Position numbers and translations under genes: made by a program. A stretch of 64,000 bases of DNA from Aequorivita marisscotiae. Lineage in GTDB: Bacteria > Bacteroidota > Bacteroidia > Flavobacteriales > Flavobacteriaceae. Shown in pieces: positions 51,401 through 60,317 of this stretch (the first letter of the stretch is position 1; each line of letters starts with the position of its first letter). Below the pieces are notes generated by a model. That model made no database searches. It saw only the letters and a list, made by a program, of their open reading frames with translations, and was not told where the DNA came from. The stretch is taken from positions 434,001 through 498,000 of the forward strand of contig NZ_CP122379.1 in the NCBI RefSeq assembly GCF_029814825.1, given 5' to 3'.

Positions 51401-52306
51401 ATGGATAATTCAGAAATTATAGCAGCCATAGAGGAAAAATACCGCGCTCTGGGCGAAAATCCCCAAACCTACTTAAACGGTCTTTTACAAGCCAAACCCA
51501 TTAATTATTGGGATTATATTCAAGTAGACACGCTTTTGTCACTTCAAAAAACGCGAACCGATTTTAAGGACGAAGAAATATTCGTGATGTACCATCAAGT
51601 TACCGAACTCACCCTAAAAATGATGGTTCACGAAATAAAACAACTTTCAGAAGGTGAGAATCTTTCAGAAGAAACTTGGATTACAAAGCTAGACCGCTTA
51701 AAGCGCTACACTCGTATGCTTATCACTTCATTCGACATTATGAAGGACGGCATGAGCTATGACGATTATAATATTTTTCGCGCAACCCTTACTCCTGCCA
51801 GCGGCTTTCAGAGCGCGCAATTTCGCGTGTTAGAAATATATTGCACCAAGCTAGAAAACCTTATAAATAGTCAAGGTAGAGAGCGCATGCCCGACAATCC
51901 ATCAATTGATGATTATTTTGAAAACATTTATTGGAAAGACGCAGGTTTAAACCGAAAAACCGGTAAAATGACCTTAACGCTACGACAGTTTATTGAAAAA
52001 TACGAAGCCGATTTTAAGGTCTTAGCCAAAAATACTATGGGGAAAACGCTCGAGGAACGCGTAGCACAAATGCCCAATCCTTCAGACGAACTAAAAGATA
52101 AATTAAAACAATTTGATCATTTTTATAATGTAGCCTGGCCCATTGTTCATTTAGATACAGCAAATCATTATTTAAACAGCAAAGGCGAAACTAAAGCCGC
52201 GACGGGAGGCTCTGATTGGCAAAAGTACCTCCACCCCAAATATCAGCAGCGCAAATTTTTTCCAGAATTATGGTCGGCTGAAGAAGTTGCAAATTGGGGC
52301 GAATAA
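51401..52306 (+). CDS. Tryptophan 2,3-dioxygenase family protein
   Basis: A 301-residue protein of the heme dioxygenase fold. The region DEEIFVMYHQVTELTLKMMV, then HEIKQL, and ATLTPASGFQSAQFRVLEIY are characteristic of TDO. A family member would open the indole ring of tryptophan to form N-formylkynurenine. No other kynurenine pathway genes are visible here, so it may instead be a divergent family member. It lies within 12 kb of the complete trp synthesis operon. Confidence 0.85.
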   Translation: MDNSEIIAAIEEKYRALGENPQTYLNGLLQAKPINYWDYIQVDTLLSLQKTRTDFKDEEIFVMYHQVTELTLKMMVHEIKQLSEGENLSEETWITKLDRLKRYTRMLITSFDIMKDGMSYDDYNIFRATLTPASGFQSAQFRVLEIYCTKLENLINSQGRERMPDNPSIDDYFENIYWKDAGLNRKTGKMTLTLRQFIEKYEADFKVLAKNTMGKTLEERVAQMPNPSDELKDKLKQFDHFYNVAWPIVHLDTANHYLNSKGETKAATGGSDWQKYLHPKYQQRKFFPELWSAEEVANWGE

Positions 52307-52335
52307 GCAAAAACAGTGCGACAAGAATTTTACTG

Positions 52336-52683
52336 ATGGACATAAAAACCAAACGCATTTATGAAGATGCCAACAAAACTGATGGCTTTAGGGTTTTAGT
52401 AGATAGAATCTGGCCACGTGGCGTGAGTAAAGAAGATGCAAACCTAAACGAATGGATGAAGGAAATAGCCCCTTCAAAAGAGCTTCGGAAATGGTTTGAT
52501 CACAAAGAAGAACGCTTTGATGAATTCTCCAAAAAGTACAAAAGTGAATTGAAAAAAAAGGATGACCTTGTGCAGCAATTAATAGCGAAGGCAAATGATA
52601 AACGCATCACCCTTCTCTATGGAGCCAAAGACGAAAAAAATAACCAAGCCATTGTGTTAAAGGAATATCTCGAAAACCAATAA
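52336..52683 (+). CDS. DUF488 family protein
   Basis: A 115-residue protein from the ATG at 52336 (MDIKTKRIYEDANKTDGFRV). The motif VDRIWPRGVSKEDANLNEWM is diagnostic of DUF488, a small family with unknown function. An upstream extension of 14 codons overlaps the TDO 3' end and is not favoured. It has no signal peptide. It is 29 bp after the TDO-family gene, so it may be co-transcribed. Confidence 0.85.
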   Translation: MDIKTKRIYEDANKTDGFRVLVDRIWPRGVSKEDANLNEWMKEIAPSKELRKWFDHKEERFDEFSKKYKSELKKKDDLVQQLIAKANDKRITLLYGAKDEKNNQAIVLKEYLENQ

Positions 52684-52745
52684 ATTCTTCCCTTTTAAAC
52701 CTTTTCAGTATTTTTAATGGCTGAAACCAATTTTTTAATTTTAGC

Positions 52746-53498
52746 ATGAAATATTTTGTTGCGCTTTTAATTATCAGCTTTTCTATTACTGCAAAATCTC
52801 AAATTCTCAATGCCGAATCACTTCGAAAAGTAACCGACACTTCTGGTTTTTCGGGCTCAGTAAGTCTTGGATTTTCACTTAAACGCAATGTAAATGATTA
52901 TTTCGCTTTTAGCAGTAGCACCCATCTTCAGTATAAAATGAATAAACATTTAGTACTGCTGAAAAACGATATAGAACTAAAAAATATTGAAGGCAATAAA
53001 TTTGAGAATGCAGGAATAACACATCTTCGTTATAACTATAAATTTCACCCTCGCATTGCCTGGGAAGTTTTTGCACAAGCTCAGTACAACAAGGTTTCGA
53101 AAATAGATTTTAGAGGCTTGTTGGGAATGGGCCCGCGCTTTAAATTAACTACTTCTGAGGATTATAAATTCTATTTTGGCACACAACTAATGTATGAAGT
53201 TGAGGAGCTAAACGACGGTTTTACCGCAATTCAGCGCGGATTTAGAAGCACTTCCTATCTTTCTTTCAGCTTATACCCTACCGAAACTGTGACTATTGTT
53301 AGCACTACCTATTATCAACCCCGAATAAGTGATTTTGGCGATTACCGTATTTCAAATCAGAGCTCATTGCTTGTAGATCTTTTTAAAAATTTTGCCTTTA
53401 AAACTACGTACACCTTTATTTATGACGAAACCCCAGCGGTTGGAATTCCAAATTCCCAATACAATTTGGAAAGCGGTTTTGTTTATTCTTTCGATTAA
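52746..53498 (+). CDS. DUF481 family outer-membrane protein
   Basis: A 250-residue protein with signal peptide MKYFVALLIISFSITAKS. The mature part is strand-rich and shows the DUF481 pattern: GFSGSVSLGFSLKRNVNDYF, then AGITHLRYNYKFHPRIAWEV, then FAQAQYNKVSKIDFRGLLGM, ending in a typical barrel C-terminus SGFVYSFD. The role is unknown (salt-stress-type porin in some bacteria). It starts 62 bp after the DUF488 gene. Confidence 0.8.
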   Translation: MKYFVALLIISFSITAKSQILNAESLRKVTDTSGFSGSVSLGFSLKRNVNDYFAFSSSTHLQYKMNKHLVLLKNDIELKNIEGNKFENAGITHLRYNYKFHPRIAWEVFAQAQYNKVSKIDFRGLLGMGPRFKLTTSEDYKFYFGTQLMYEVEELNDGFTAIQRGFRSTSYLSFSLYPTETVTIVSTTYYQPRISDFGDYRISNQSSLLVDLFKNFAFKTTYTFIYDETPAVGIPNSQYNLESGFVYSFD

Positions 53499-53608
53499 AT
53501 TGTTAAACTTTAGTAAGGATAGGACTTTTTAAAAGACTACTTCGCTATATTTACCTCAATTCGCAAACCGAATTGCTTCAATTTACGTATCTATAACCAA
53601 ACTTCATT

Positions 53609-53947
53609 ATGGCCAACAACAATTATTACGACCCCGCAGATCTTAAAAAATTTGGAAAAATCTCAGAATGGAGCAAGGAGCTCGGCGACAAATTTTTTGA
53701 GTATTACGGAAAAGTTTTTGAAGAAGGTGCGCTTACTGCACGCGAAAAATCGCTAATCGCACTTGCCGTTGCCCATACCGAAATGTGCCCGTATTGCATT
53801 GATGCATATTCACAAGATGGATTGCAGCGCGGCATCACTAAGGAAGAAATGATGGAGGCCGTACACGTGGGAGCCGCTATTAAAAGCGGTGCCACCTTGG
53901 TACACGGCGTAATGATGATGAACAAGGTGAACAAGTTAGAAATGTAG
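53609..53947 (+). CDS. Carboxymuconolactone-decarboxylase-like peroxidase (arsenosugar-associated)
   Basis: A 112-residue CMD-family protein. The core TEMCPYCIDAYSQDGLQRGI contains a CxxC (CPYC) and downstream His/Asp-type residues seen in AhpD-like peroxidase/reductase members, and KSGATLVHGVMMMNKV completes the domain. In flavobacteria a closely similar CMD protein is a frequent neighbour of ArsS, and the ArsS gene starts about 90 bp downstream here. Its role in arsenosugar synthesis is not proven; a thiol redox role is inferred from the CxxC. Confidence 0.85.
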   Translation: MANNNYYDPADLKKFGKISEWSKELGDKFFEYYGKVFEEGALTAREKSLIALAVAHTEMCPYCIDAYSQDGLQRGITKEEMMEAVHVGAAIKSGATLVHGVMMMNKVNKLEM

Positions 53948-54037
53948 CGCCGCAGAACAATGTGCCACCGTCGGTAAAAAGCAATGTTTTACAATTTGCG
54001 TTTTAGAACAGTATTTCGAATATTTTAAAATGATTAC

Positions 54038-55114
54038 ATGCCCAATATTAAAAAGAAAAAGCAACAATCCCTTCATAAACGCGATAGCGAATTTGCAATT
54101 GCAAATAAACAACTCGAAAAACTTTCTAACGGCATTTTTGCCAATGGTGAGCTACCTACTTTTTCCGAAAAAATAAAAGAAACAGACCAGTTTCCCTTAC
54201 GACCTTCAAAACTGGAGATTCTTCAAATTAATGTTGGTTATATGTGCAATCAGGTTTGCGAACATTGCCACGTAGATGCAGGCCCCGATCGCAAAGAAAT
54301 AATGACGCGCGAAACCATGTTGCAGTGTTTGGAAGTAATTAAAAATACTGGCGCGCATACCTTAGATCTTACCGGCGGCGCCCCGGAAATGAATCCAGAT
54401 TTTCGCTGGTTTGTTGAAGAAGCGAGCAAAGCTGGCATTCAGGATTTTATAGTGCGAAGCAATCTAACAATTATTCGCGCCAACAAAAAATACCACGATT
54501 TGCCCGAATTCTTTAAAAAACACGATGTACACGTAGTGAGTAGCATGCCGCATTGGACGCGTGGCAAAACCGACAAACAAAGAGGCGAGGGTGTTTTTGA
54601 CCAATCTATTAAAGCTTTGCAGGAACTAAATGCCGTTGGTTACGGTATGCCAAACAGCAACCTGCGATTAGATTTGGTTTACAATCCGAGCGGCGCCTTT
54701 TTACCAGGCGATCAAACAAGTATGGAAAAAGATTTTAAAAAAGCATTACTCGAAGATTTTGGGATATATTTTCACAACCTTTTTGCCATTACAAATTTAC
54801 CTATTTCGCGATTTTTGGATTATTTAATCGCTTCTGAAAATTACGAAGATTATATGTATTCCTTAGTGGAAGCCTACAATCCTGCGGCTGTAAAAAACGT
54901 AATGTGCCGCAATACCATTTCCATTAGTTGGGACGGATATTTATACGATTGCGATTTCAATCAAATGTTGGAACTAAAGGTAGCTAGCCAAATCCAGCAT
55001 ATTTCAGAATATAATGAAGATATTTTAAACAACAGAAAAATAATTGTGTCACAACACTGCTACGGTTGTACTGCAGGGGCAGGAAGTAGCTGCCAGGGCG
55101 TGGTTACAAATTAA
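54038..55114 (+). CDS. arsS: Arsenosugar biosynthesis radical SAM protein ArsS
   Basis: A 358-residue radical SAM enzyme. The [4Fe-4S] motif is C70-x3-C74-x2-C77 in YMCNQVCEHCHVDAGPD. Other segments are LDLTGGAPEMNPDFRWFVEE and, near the C-terminus, ISWDGYLYDCDFNQMLELKV and QHCYGCTAGAGSSCQGVV, both characteristic of this family. ArsS is thought to act on a dimethylarsinous precursor with SAM to attach the deoxyadenosyl group. Some relatives use selenocysteine at the C-terminus; here it is cysteine. It lies among two arsenosugar-type glycosyltransferases. Confidence 0.93.
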   Translation: MPNIKKKKQQSLHKRDSEFAIANKQLEKLSNGIFANGELPTFSEKIKETDQFPLRPSKLEILQINVGYMCNQVCEHCHVDAGPDRKEIMTRETMLQCLEVIKNTGAHTLDLTGGAPEMNPDFRWFVEEASKAGIQDFIVRSNLTIIRANKKYHDLPEFFKKHDVHVVSSMPHWTRGKTDKQRGEGVFDQSIKALQELNAVGYGMPNSNLRLDLVYNPSGAFLPGDQTSMEKDFKKALLEDFGIYFHNLFAITNLPISRFLDYLIASENYEDYMYSLVEAYNPAAVKNVMCRNTISISWDGYLYDCDFNQMLELKVASQIQHISEYNEDILNNRKIIVSQHCYGCTAGAGSSCQGVVTN

Positions 55115-55165
55115 ATTCAGTACAGACTTTCACCTTTATAAAATCAGTTGGATCGTTATCATTCC

Positions 55166-55666
55166 ATGAAAAAATTTCTACCATTTTTATTGCTTGTTTT
55201 TGTCTTTGGCTTATCCTTCGCCCAAAAACCGCTTGACGAACTTTTAGATCAATACAATTCACAGAGTATTTCCTATATTTCCGTGGAAGAACTGCGTATG
55301 TTACAATTGAATGATACCGTTCTAATTCTTGACGCGCGCGAGCCAGAAGAATTTCAGACAAGCCATATAAACACATCAATACACGTGGGTTTCAACAATT
55401 TTTCTATGGAAGAAAAACAGCTTCAAAAGCTCGATAAAAACCTTCCAGTAGTAGTTTATTGCTCGGTGGGAATTCGTTCCGAAAAAATTGGCGAAAAATT
55501 AAAAAAAGCTGGTTTTACTAATATTAAAAACCTCTACGGCGGTATCTTTGCATGGAAAAATAAAGGCTATCCAGTGGTAGATTCCACTGGCAATGAAACT
55601 GAAAACGTACACGCTTTTTCCAAGCATTGGAGTAAGTATCTGCACGGCGGCAACCCGATGTACTAA
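55166..55666 (+). CDS. Exported rhodanese-like protein
   Basis: A 166-residue protein from the ATG at 55166 with a signal peptide (MKKFLPFLLLVFVFGLSFAQ). The rhodanese domain reads TVLILDAREPEEFQTSHINT, then the active-site loop VVYCSVGIRSEKIGEKLKKA, then NLYGGIFAWKNKGYPVVD. The catalytic cysteine is in YCSVGIRS. It is a periplasmic sulfurtransferase candidate, and is inserted between ArsS and the first glycosyltransferase, so it may serve arsenosugar metabolism. Confidence 0.88.
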   Translation: MKKFLPFLLLVFVFGLSFAQKPLDELLDQYNSQSISYISVEELRMLQLNDTVLILDAREPEEFQTSHINTSIHVGFNNFSMEEKQLQKLDKNLPVVVYCSVGIRSEKIGEKLKKAGFTNIKNLYGGIFAWKNKGYPVVDSTGNETENVHAFSKHWSKYLHGGNPMY

Positions 55667-55697
55667 GTTCTGCTAGCCTTAAAAATAGTATAATACC

Positions 55698-56390
55698 ATG
55701 GCTTTATTAACCTCTAAAAATACAAAAAGCGACAACGAAATGGCGCGTAATTTTTACTTTCCATCTTCAAAAAAAGCATTAATTATATTTACCCGAAACC
55801 CGGAATTGGGCAAGGTAAAAACCCGATTGGCTAAATCTGTAGGTGATGAAAATGCCTTAAATATTTACAAGTTTCTCTTAAAACACACCGTAGAAATTAC
55901 AAAAAATATTAACGCAGATAAATATATTTTTTATTCCGAAAACATTCATCGAGACGATATTTGGGATCCGGAAATTTTCAGAAAAAAGCTGCAATCCGGA
56001 AGTAATTTAGGTGAAAAAATGAACAATGCATTTTCAGAATTATTTGAAATGGGCTACGGAAACATTCTGATTGTAGGAAGCGATATTTATGATTTAAGCC
56101 AAAAAGACATTGAAAACGCCTTCGAAGTTTTACAAAAAAACCAGTTGGTAATTGGTCCGGCGGAAGATGGTGGCTATTATTTACTGGGAATGAAAGAATT
56201 GCATTCAAAAATATTTCAAAATAAAAATTGGGGTACAAGTTCCGTTTTGGAAGAAACCTTAATCGATTTAAGAAATGAAAAAGTGGTGCTTTTGGAAGAG
56301 CGAAACGACATTGATTATTACGAAGATATTAAGGAACTAGATGCTTTTCAACAATTTTTACCTCCTCATTTAGACAAAAACTTTTTATAA
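55698..56390 (+). CDS. TIGR04282-type arsenosugar glycosyltransferase
   Basis: A 230-residue protein that resembles the TIGR04282 family linked to arsenosugar clusters. The N-terminal nucleotide-sugar-binding motif is ALIIFTRNPELGKVKTRLAK, with the DxD-like GNILIVGSDIYDLSQKDIEN and VIGPAEDGGYYLLGM. The ATG at 55740 (MARNFYFPSSKKALIIFTRN) may be the true start, as the first 14 residues look extraneous. It is followed within 2 bp by the nucleoside phosphorylase gene. Donor sugar and acceptor are not known. Confidence 0.85.
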   Translation: MALLTSKNTKSDNEMARNFYFPSSKKALIIFTRNPELGKVKTRLAKSVGDENALNIYKFLLKHTVEITKNINADKYIFYSENIHRDDIWDPEIFRKKLQSGSNLGEKMNNAFSELFEMGYGNILIVGSDIYDLSQKDIENAFEVLQKNQLVIGPAEDGGYYLLGMKELHSKIFQNKNWGTSSVLEETLIDLRNEKVVLLEERNDIDYYEDIKELDAFQQFLPPHLDKNFL

Positions 56391-56392
56391 AT

Positions 56393-57211
56393 ATGACAGC
56401 TTTAAAATATATTGAAGAAGCAGCAGCATACCTTCAGCAGCGAGGTATTGAAAAACCCGAAATAGGAATAATTCTCGGCACTGGCCTTGGAAAAATTATT
56501 GACAACGTAACTGTTGAAGTTGAAGTTAGCTATAATCACATTCCAAATTTTCCCACTGCAACCGTAGAATTTCACAAAGGAAAATTAATTTACGGCACGC
56601 TTGAAGGTAAAAAGGTATTGCTAATGCAGGGGCGTTTTCACATTTACGAGGGGTATTCGCTTACAGACGTAACCTTCCCGGTTCGCGTTATGCACCTTTT
56701 GGGCATTAAACATTTGCTGGTGAGCAATGCCTCGGGCGCGATAAATCTCGATTTCAAAAAAGGTGAAATTATGCTTATTGACGATCATATTAATTTGCAG
56801 GGCAATTCGCCGCTAGCCTTTCGTGGAGTTGAAAAAATGGGCGAACGTTTTGTAGATATGAGTGCACCCTACAATGCTGCCATGAACGAAAAACTGGAGC
56901 AGATCGCTTCCGAAAAAAATATAAAACTACACAAAGGCGTGTATGCCAGCGTCGTTGGACCGCAACTGGAAACTCGCGCCGAATACCGCTATTTAAAGAT
57001 TATTGGTGCCGATGCCGTGGGAATGAGCACCGTACCGGAGGTTATCGTTGCCAACCACTTAGGATTACCAGTTTCGGCCGTTTCAATCTTAACAGATGAA
57101 TGTAATCCAGACAGTCTTAAACCCGTTGACATTGAAGAAATAATTGCAATGGCCGCCAAAGCAGAGCCCGATATGATTACCCTCTTTACTGAGCTAATTA
57201 AGCAATTGTAA
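56393..57211 (+). CDS. Purine nucleoside phosphorylase
   Basis: A 272-residue trimeric-type PNP that splits purine nucleosides with phosphate. Motifs are IGIILGTGLGKIIDNVTVEV, then MQGRFHIYEGYSLTDVTFPV, then VSNASGAINLDFKKGEIMLI, then VVGPQLETRAEYRYLKIIGA, then DAVGMSTVPEVIVANHLGLP. It could remove adenine from 5'-deoxy-5'-dimethylarsinoyl-adenosine made by ArsS, which would give a reason for its position. It lies two bases after the glycosyltransferase gene stop. Confidence 0.93.
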   Translation: MTALKYIEEAAAYLQQRGIEKPEIGIILGTGLGKIIDNVTVEVEVSYNHIPNFPTATVEFHKGKLIYGTLEGKKVLLMQGRFHIYEGYSLTDVTFPVRVMHLLGIKHLLVSNASGAINLDFKKGEIMLIDDHINLQGNSPLAFRGVEKMGERFVDMSAPYNAAMNEKLEQIASEKNIKLHKGVYASVVGPQLETRAEYRYLKIIGADAVGMSTVPEVIVANHLGLPVSAVSILTDECNPDSLKPVDIEEIIAMAAKAEPDMITLFTELIKQL

Positions 57212-57242
57212 ATTATTTCAATACGGCACGACTAAAGAAATC

Positions 57243-58139
57243 TTGGAAAAATACTTCGAAATATTTAAAAACTCCTACCACGGATACTTTAACTATCTGT
57301 GGCGGGAAATAACGTATTTCCATTGGGAAAACTATTTCTATGGATTGATTCTGGTTTCTTTATTGGTCTGGGTTTTGGAGCTGCTCTTTCCATGGAGGAA
57401 GCAACAAAAGGTGTTTCGAAAAGACTTTTGGTTAGATACTTTTTATATGTTCTTCAATTTTTTTCTGTTGAATTTAATTGTACTAATCTTCCTTTCCAAC
57501 GCAACGGCCGAACTTTTTAACGACTTGTTATCGGTCGTGGGATTAAAGCTTTCAAGTTTTCAGCTTTTAGATTTAGACGCCCTGCCCTTTGGCATCGGAC
57601 TTTTAATATTCTTTTTAATTACGGATTTTGTGCAGTGGAACACGCATCGTTTACTCCACTACTCTCCTTTTCTGTGGAATTTTCACAAGTTGCACCACTC
57701 TGTTAAGGAAATGGGGTTTGCGGCACATCTGCGCTATCATTGGATGGAACCAGTGGTGTATAAATCCTTACTGTACATTCCGTTGGCAATTATTGGCGGT
57801 TTTAATGTGGAATCTGTTGCCATTGTGCATTTTTCGGCACTTGCAATCGGTCATCTAAACCATGCCAATTTGGGCTGGGATTACGGCTTTTTAAAATATA
57901 TTTTCAACAATCCTAAAATGCACATTTGGCACCACGCTAAAGTTTTGCCAAAACACGCCCAATACGGTGTTAATTTCGGGATTAGTTTAAGTCTTTGGGA
58001 TTATCTTTTTAAAACGAACCATATTCCGCACGACGGTCGCGACATTGAGCTGGGCTTTGATGGAGATGAAAAATTTCCTTCCGGTTTTATTTCACAGGAA
58101 TTATATCCTATAAAAACCAAAAGGCGAACTAATTCGTAA
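57243..58139 (+). CDS. Sterol desaturase/fatty acid hydroxylase-family membrane protein
   Basis: A 298-residue membrane protein, first codon TTG at 57243. The histidine clusters typical of the fatty-acid-hydroxylase fold are THRLLHYSPFLWNFHKLHHS, then HLNHANLGWDYGF, and MHIWHHAKVLPKHAQY. About five hydrophobic segments are present. It is a predicted non-heme di-iron oxygenase; the substrate may be a lipid, possibly an arsenolipid or carotenoid, but this is not deducible. It follows the PNP gene by about 30 bp. Confidence 0.88.
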   Translation: MEKYFEIFKNSYHGYFNYLWREITYFHWENYFYGLILVSLLVWVLELLFPWRKQQKVFRKDFWLDTFYMFFNFFLLNLIVLIFLSNATAELFNDLLSVVGLKLSSFQLLDLDALPFGIGLLIFFLITDFVQWNTHRLLHYSPFLWNFHKLHHSVKEMGFAAHLRYHWMEPVVYKSLLYIPLAIIGGFNVESVAIVHFSALAIGHLNHANLGWDYGFLKYIFNNPKMHIWHHAKVLPKHAQYGVNFGISLSLWDYLFKTNHIPHDGRDIELGFDGDEKFPSGFISQELYPIKTKRRTNS

Positions 58140-58167
58140 TTATTTTAAATCCTGAAAACTGTTATAA

Positions 58168-58968
58168 ATGAAAACGATCTTCAATCTCGCCACCTTATTA
58201 TTTTTAGTATGCTCACTCCAAAGTTGCAATCTGCTATCGGCCGCGGGTATTAGTAGCCAAGGACAACCTACAAAGAAAGTACAATCCAATCTCACCTCAA
58301 CCACAGCAAATTCTGCCGTAAATATTGATCATTCGCAATGGGACAAATTGCTGAAAAAACATGTAAACAGCGACGGAATGGTAGATTATAAAGCGTTTAA
58401 AAAAGACGAAGCCAAACTGGATGGATATTTAAAAATGCTTTCGGAAAAAAATCCAACCAACAACTGGAGCGTTCAGGAATTGCTCGCTTTTTACATAAAC
58501 CTTTACAATGCAGCTACGGTAAAATTGATCGTGGAAAATTACCCACTAAAAAGCATAAAAGATATTGATGGCGCTTGGACCAAAGGACGTGTGGCAGTGG
58601 GCGATAAAATGCTTTCGCTCGGCGGAATTGAAAACGGAATACTTCGGAAAATGAACGAACCACGCATTCATTTCGCTATAAATTGTGCTTCTATTTCCTG
58701 CCCAAAACTTTTAGACGAAGCTTATACCGCCGCAAAAATTAACGAGCAATTGGACCGCGCGACAAACGAATTTATCAATAGCGACAAGAACGATATTTCT
58801 GCGAGCAACCCAAAGGTTTCCTCAATTTTTGATTGGTATGCAAAAGATTATAAAGTAAACGGCAAACAGGATGTAATAGCATTTATTAATCAATATTCTA
58901 ATACAAAAATAAATGCAAACGCTACTTTAAGCTATAAAAACTATGATTGGAACCTAAACGATCAGTAG
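58168..58968 (+). CDS. DUF547 lipoprotein
   Basis: A 266-residue lipoprotein (MKTIFNLATLLFLVCSLQSC, lipobox Cys20). The DUF547 core is LLAFYINLYNAATVKLIVEN, then YPLKSIKDIDGAWTKGRVAV, then RIHFAINCASISCPKLLDEA, with the cysteine pair in NCASISCP. DUF547 is a widespread family with unknown function, often annotated with arsenosugar glycosyltransferases in flavobacteria. It lies between the sterol desaturase and the second glycosyltransferase. Confidence 0.9.
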   Translation: MKTIFNLATLLFLVCSLQSCNLLSAAGISSQGQPTKKVQSNLTSTTANSAVNIDHSQWDKLLKKHVNSDGMVDYKAFKKDEAKLDGYLKMLSEKNPTNNWSVQELLAFYINLYNAATVKLIVENYPLKSIKDIDGAWTKGRVAVGDKMLSLGGIENGILRKMNEPRIHFAINCASISCPKLLDEAYTAAKINEQLDRATNEFINSDKNDISASNPKVSSIFDWYAKDYKVNGKQDVIAFINQYSNTKINANATLSYKNYDWNLNDQ

Positions 58969-59001
58969 TAGGCGAATCATTTAAAAATTTTAAATCTCAA
59001 C

Positions 59002-59775
59002 ATGCTTTCAATCATCATCCCCGTTTTAAACGAAGCCGAAATCATAACCGAGTTGCTTCAAAAACTGCCCGCCCGACTTTCGGGAAAATATCGGGCCGAT
59101 ATAATATTTGTAGATGGCGGAAGCACAGACGGCACACAGTCATTAATCAATACCTATGTAACGAAAACGGTACAGCCCCAAAGTATTTATAGCATTCGCC
59201 TACTTTCTTCCGAAAAAGGTCGCGCAAAACAGATGAACGAAGGAGCAAAACACGCTCTAAGTGAAATACTGTACTTTTTGCACGCCGATTCATTTCCACC
59301 TAAAAAATTTGATAAATATATTGTTGCCGAAGTAAACAAAGGCAATCCGGCTGGCTGTTTCCGGTTAAAATTTGACAGTAATCATTGGTGGTTGCAATTG
59401 GCAGGCTGGTTAACGCGGTTTAACTGGAAAGCTTGTCGCGGCGGTGACCAAAGCCAATTTATCACCAAACAGCTTTTTAATTCTATCGGTGGTTTTGATG
59501 AAGATTATATAATTTACGAAGACAATATTTTAATAGGACAACTTTACAAACGAAAAAAGTTTGTAGTAATACCTAAAAAACTAACGACCTCCGCACGACT
59601 TTACAGGCAAAAAGGGGTTTGGAACTTACAGTATCATTTTTGGGCAATCTATGTAAAACGCGGGGTTGGCGCAGATGCCGACGAATTATATCAGTACTAT
59701 TTGAAGCATATCAAGCAAGTGAATTCAACGGAAATTTCAGAAGAAAAATTTTCCAATCAAATTGTTGAAAATTAA
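59002..59775 (+). CDS. TIGR04283-type arsenosugar glycosyltransferase
   Basis: A 257-residue family 2 glycosyltransferase. The N-terminal MLSIIIPVLNEAEIITELLQ and DIIFVDGGSTDGTQSLINTY are GT2 hallmarks; YFLHADSFPPKKF has the metal-binding H/D, and RGGDQSQFITKQLFNSIGGF follows. The overall pattern matches TIGR04283, the second arsenosugar-linked glycosyltransferase family. It lies 33 bp after the DUF547 gene and ends the tight co-directional run from 53609. Confidence 0.88.
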   Translation: MLSIIIPVLNEAEIITELLQKLPARLSGKYRADIIFVDGGSTDGTQSLINTYVTKTVQPQSIYSIRLLSSEKGRAKQMNEGAKHALSEILYFLHADSFPPKKFDKYIVAEVNKGNPAGCFRLKFDSNHWWLQLAGWLTRFNWKACRGGDQSQFITKQLFNSIGGFDEDYIIYEDNILIGQLYKRKKFVVIPKKLTTSARLYRQKGVWNLQYHFWAIYVKRGVGADADELYQYYLKHIKQVNSTEISEEKFSNQIVEN

Positions 59776-59862
59776 ACAGATTTAAAATCTTTCAATTTTC
59801 AAAGAGGTTTCTTTCCAAAATTTTTAGGATATTGTACAGAAAAACAAACAAAAAACATAGCT

Positions 59863-60297
59863 ATGAACATTTTTGAAGCCATTAGAAAAGACCACGATAA
59901 ACAACGCGAACTTTGCCGTTTGGTAACCTCCACTTCGGGCGATTCAAAAGGAAGGAAGGAAATGTGGGAAAAACTGAAGCACGAGTTAAAAATTCACGCT
60001 GATGCAGAGGAACGCACCTTTTATTCACCATTAATCCACAACGATATGATGCAGGAACACGCCCGCCACGGGATAGCCGAACATCACGAAATGGATGAAC
60101 TCATGGAAAAAGTAGATGAGACCGATATGGATTCGCCAGCTTGGTTAGTGTACGCCAAACAATTGTGCGAAAAAGTTGAGCATCATTTGGAGGATGAGGA
60201 GCACAGTTTTTTTCAATTGGCAGGCAAGGTTTTCACCGAAGCACAAAAAACCGCAATCGCCAAAGATTATTTAAAACAAATGGAGGAAAACAGGTAA
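59863..60297 (+). CDS. Hemerythrin domain-containing protein
   Basis: A 144-residue four-helix protein. Iron-ligand candidates are H12 (IRKDHDKQREL), the HADAEERTFYSPL helix, HHEMDELM, and HHLEDEEHSFF. The pattern H...HxxxE...HxxxD is that of hemerythrin-like di-iron proteins, which bind O2 or sense redox state. It lies 87 bp after the second glycosyltransferase and could be independently expressed. Role with arsenosugars unproven. Confidence 0.9.
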   Translation: MNIFEAIRKDHDKQRELCRLVTSTSGDSKGRKEMWEKLKHELKIHADAEERTFYSPLIHNDMMQEHARHGIAEHHEMDELMEKVDETDMDSPAWLVYAKQLCEKVEHHLEDEEHSFFQLAGKVFTEAQKTAIAKDYLKQMEENR

Positions 60298-60314
60298 CTG
60301 TTTAAAATAGTTAC
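60294..60314. terminator. Weak hairpin between convergent genes
   Basis: GTAACT (60294-60299) pairs with AGTTAC (60309-60314), followed by TCTTTA. It lies at the junction of the hemerythrin gene and the convergent GH113-like gene. The stem is short, so it may be a weak bidirectional terminator. Confidence 0.35.
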
Positions 60315-60317
60315 TCT

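Noticed and set aside
54038..55114. Selenocysteine in ArsS
   Set aside because: The C-terminal cysteine-rich region is uninterrupted and has no internal TGA in frame.
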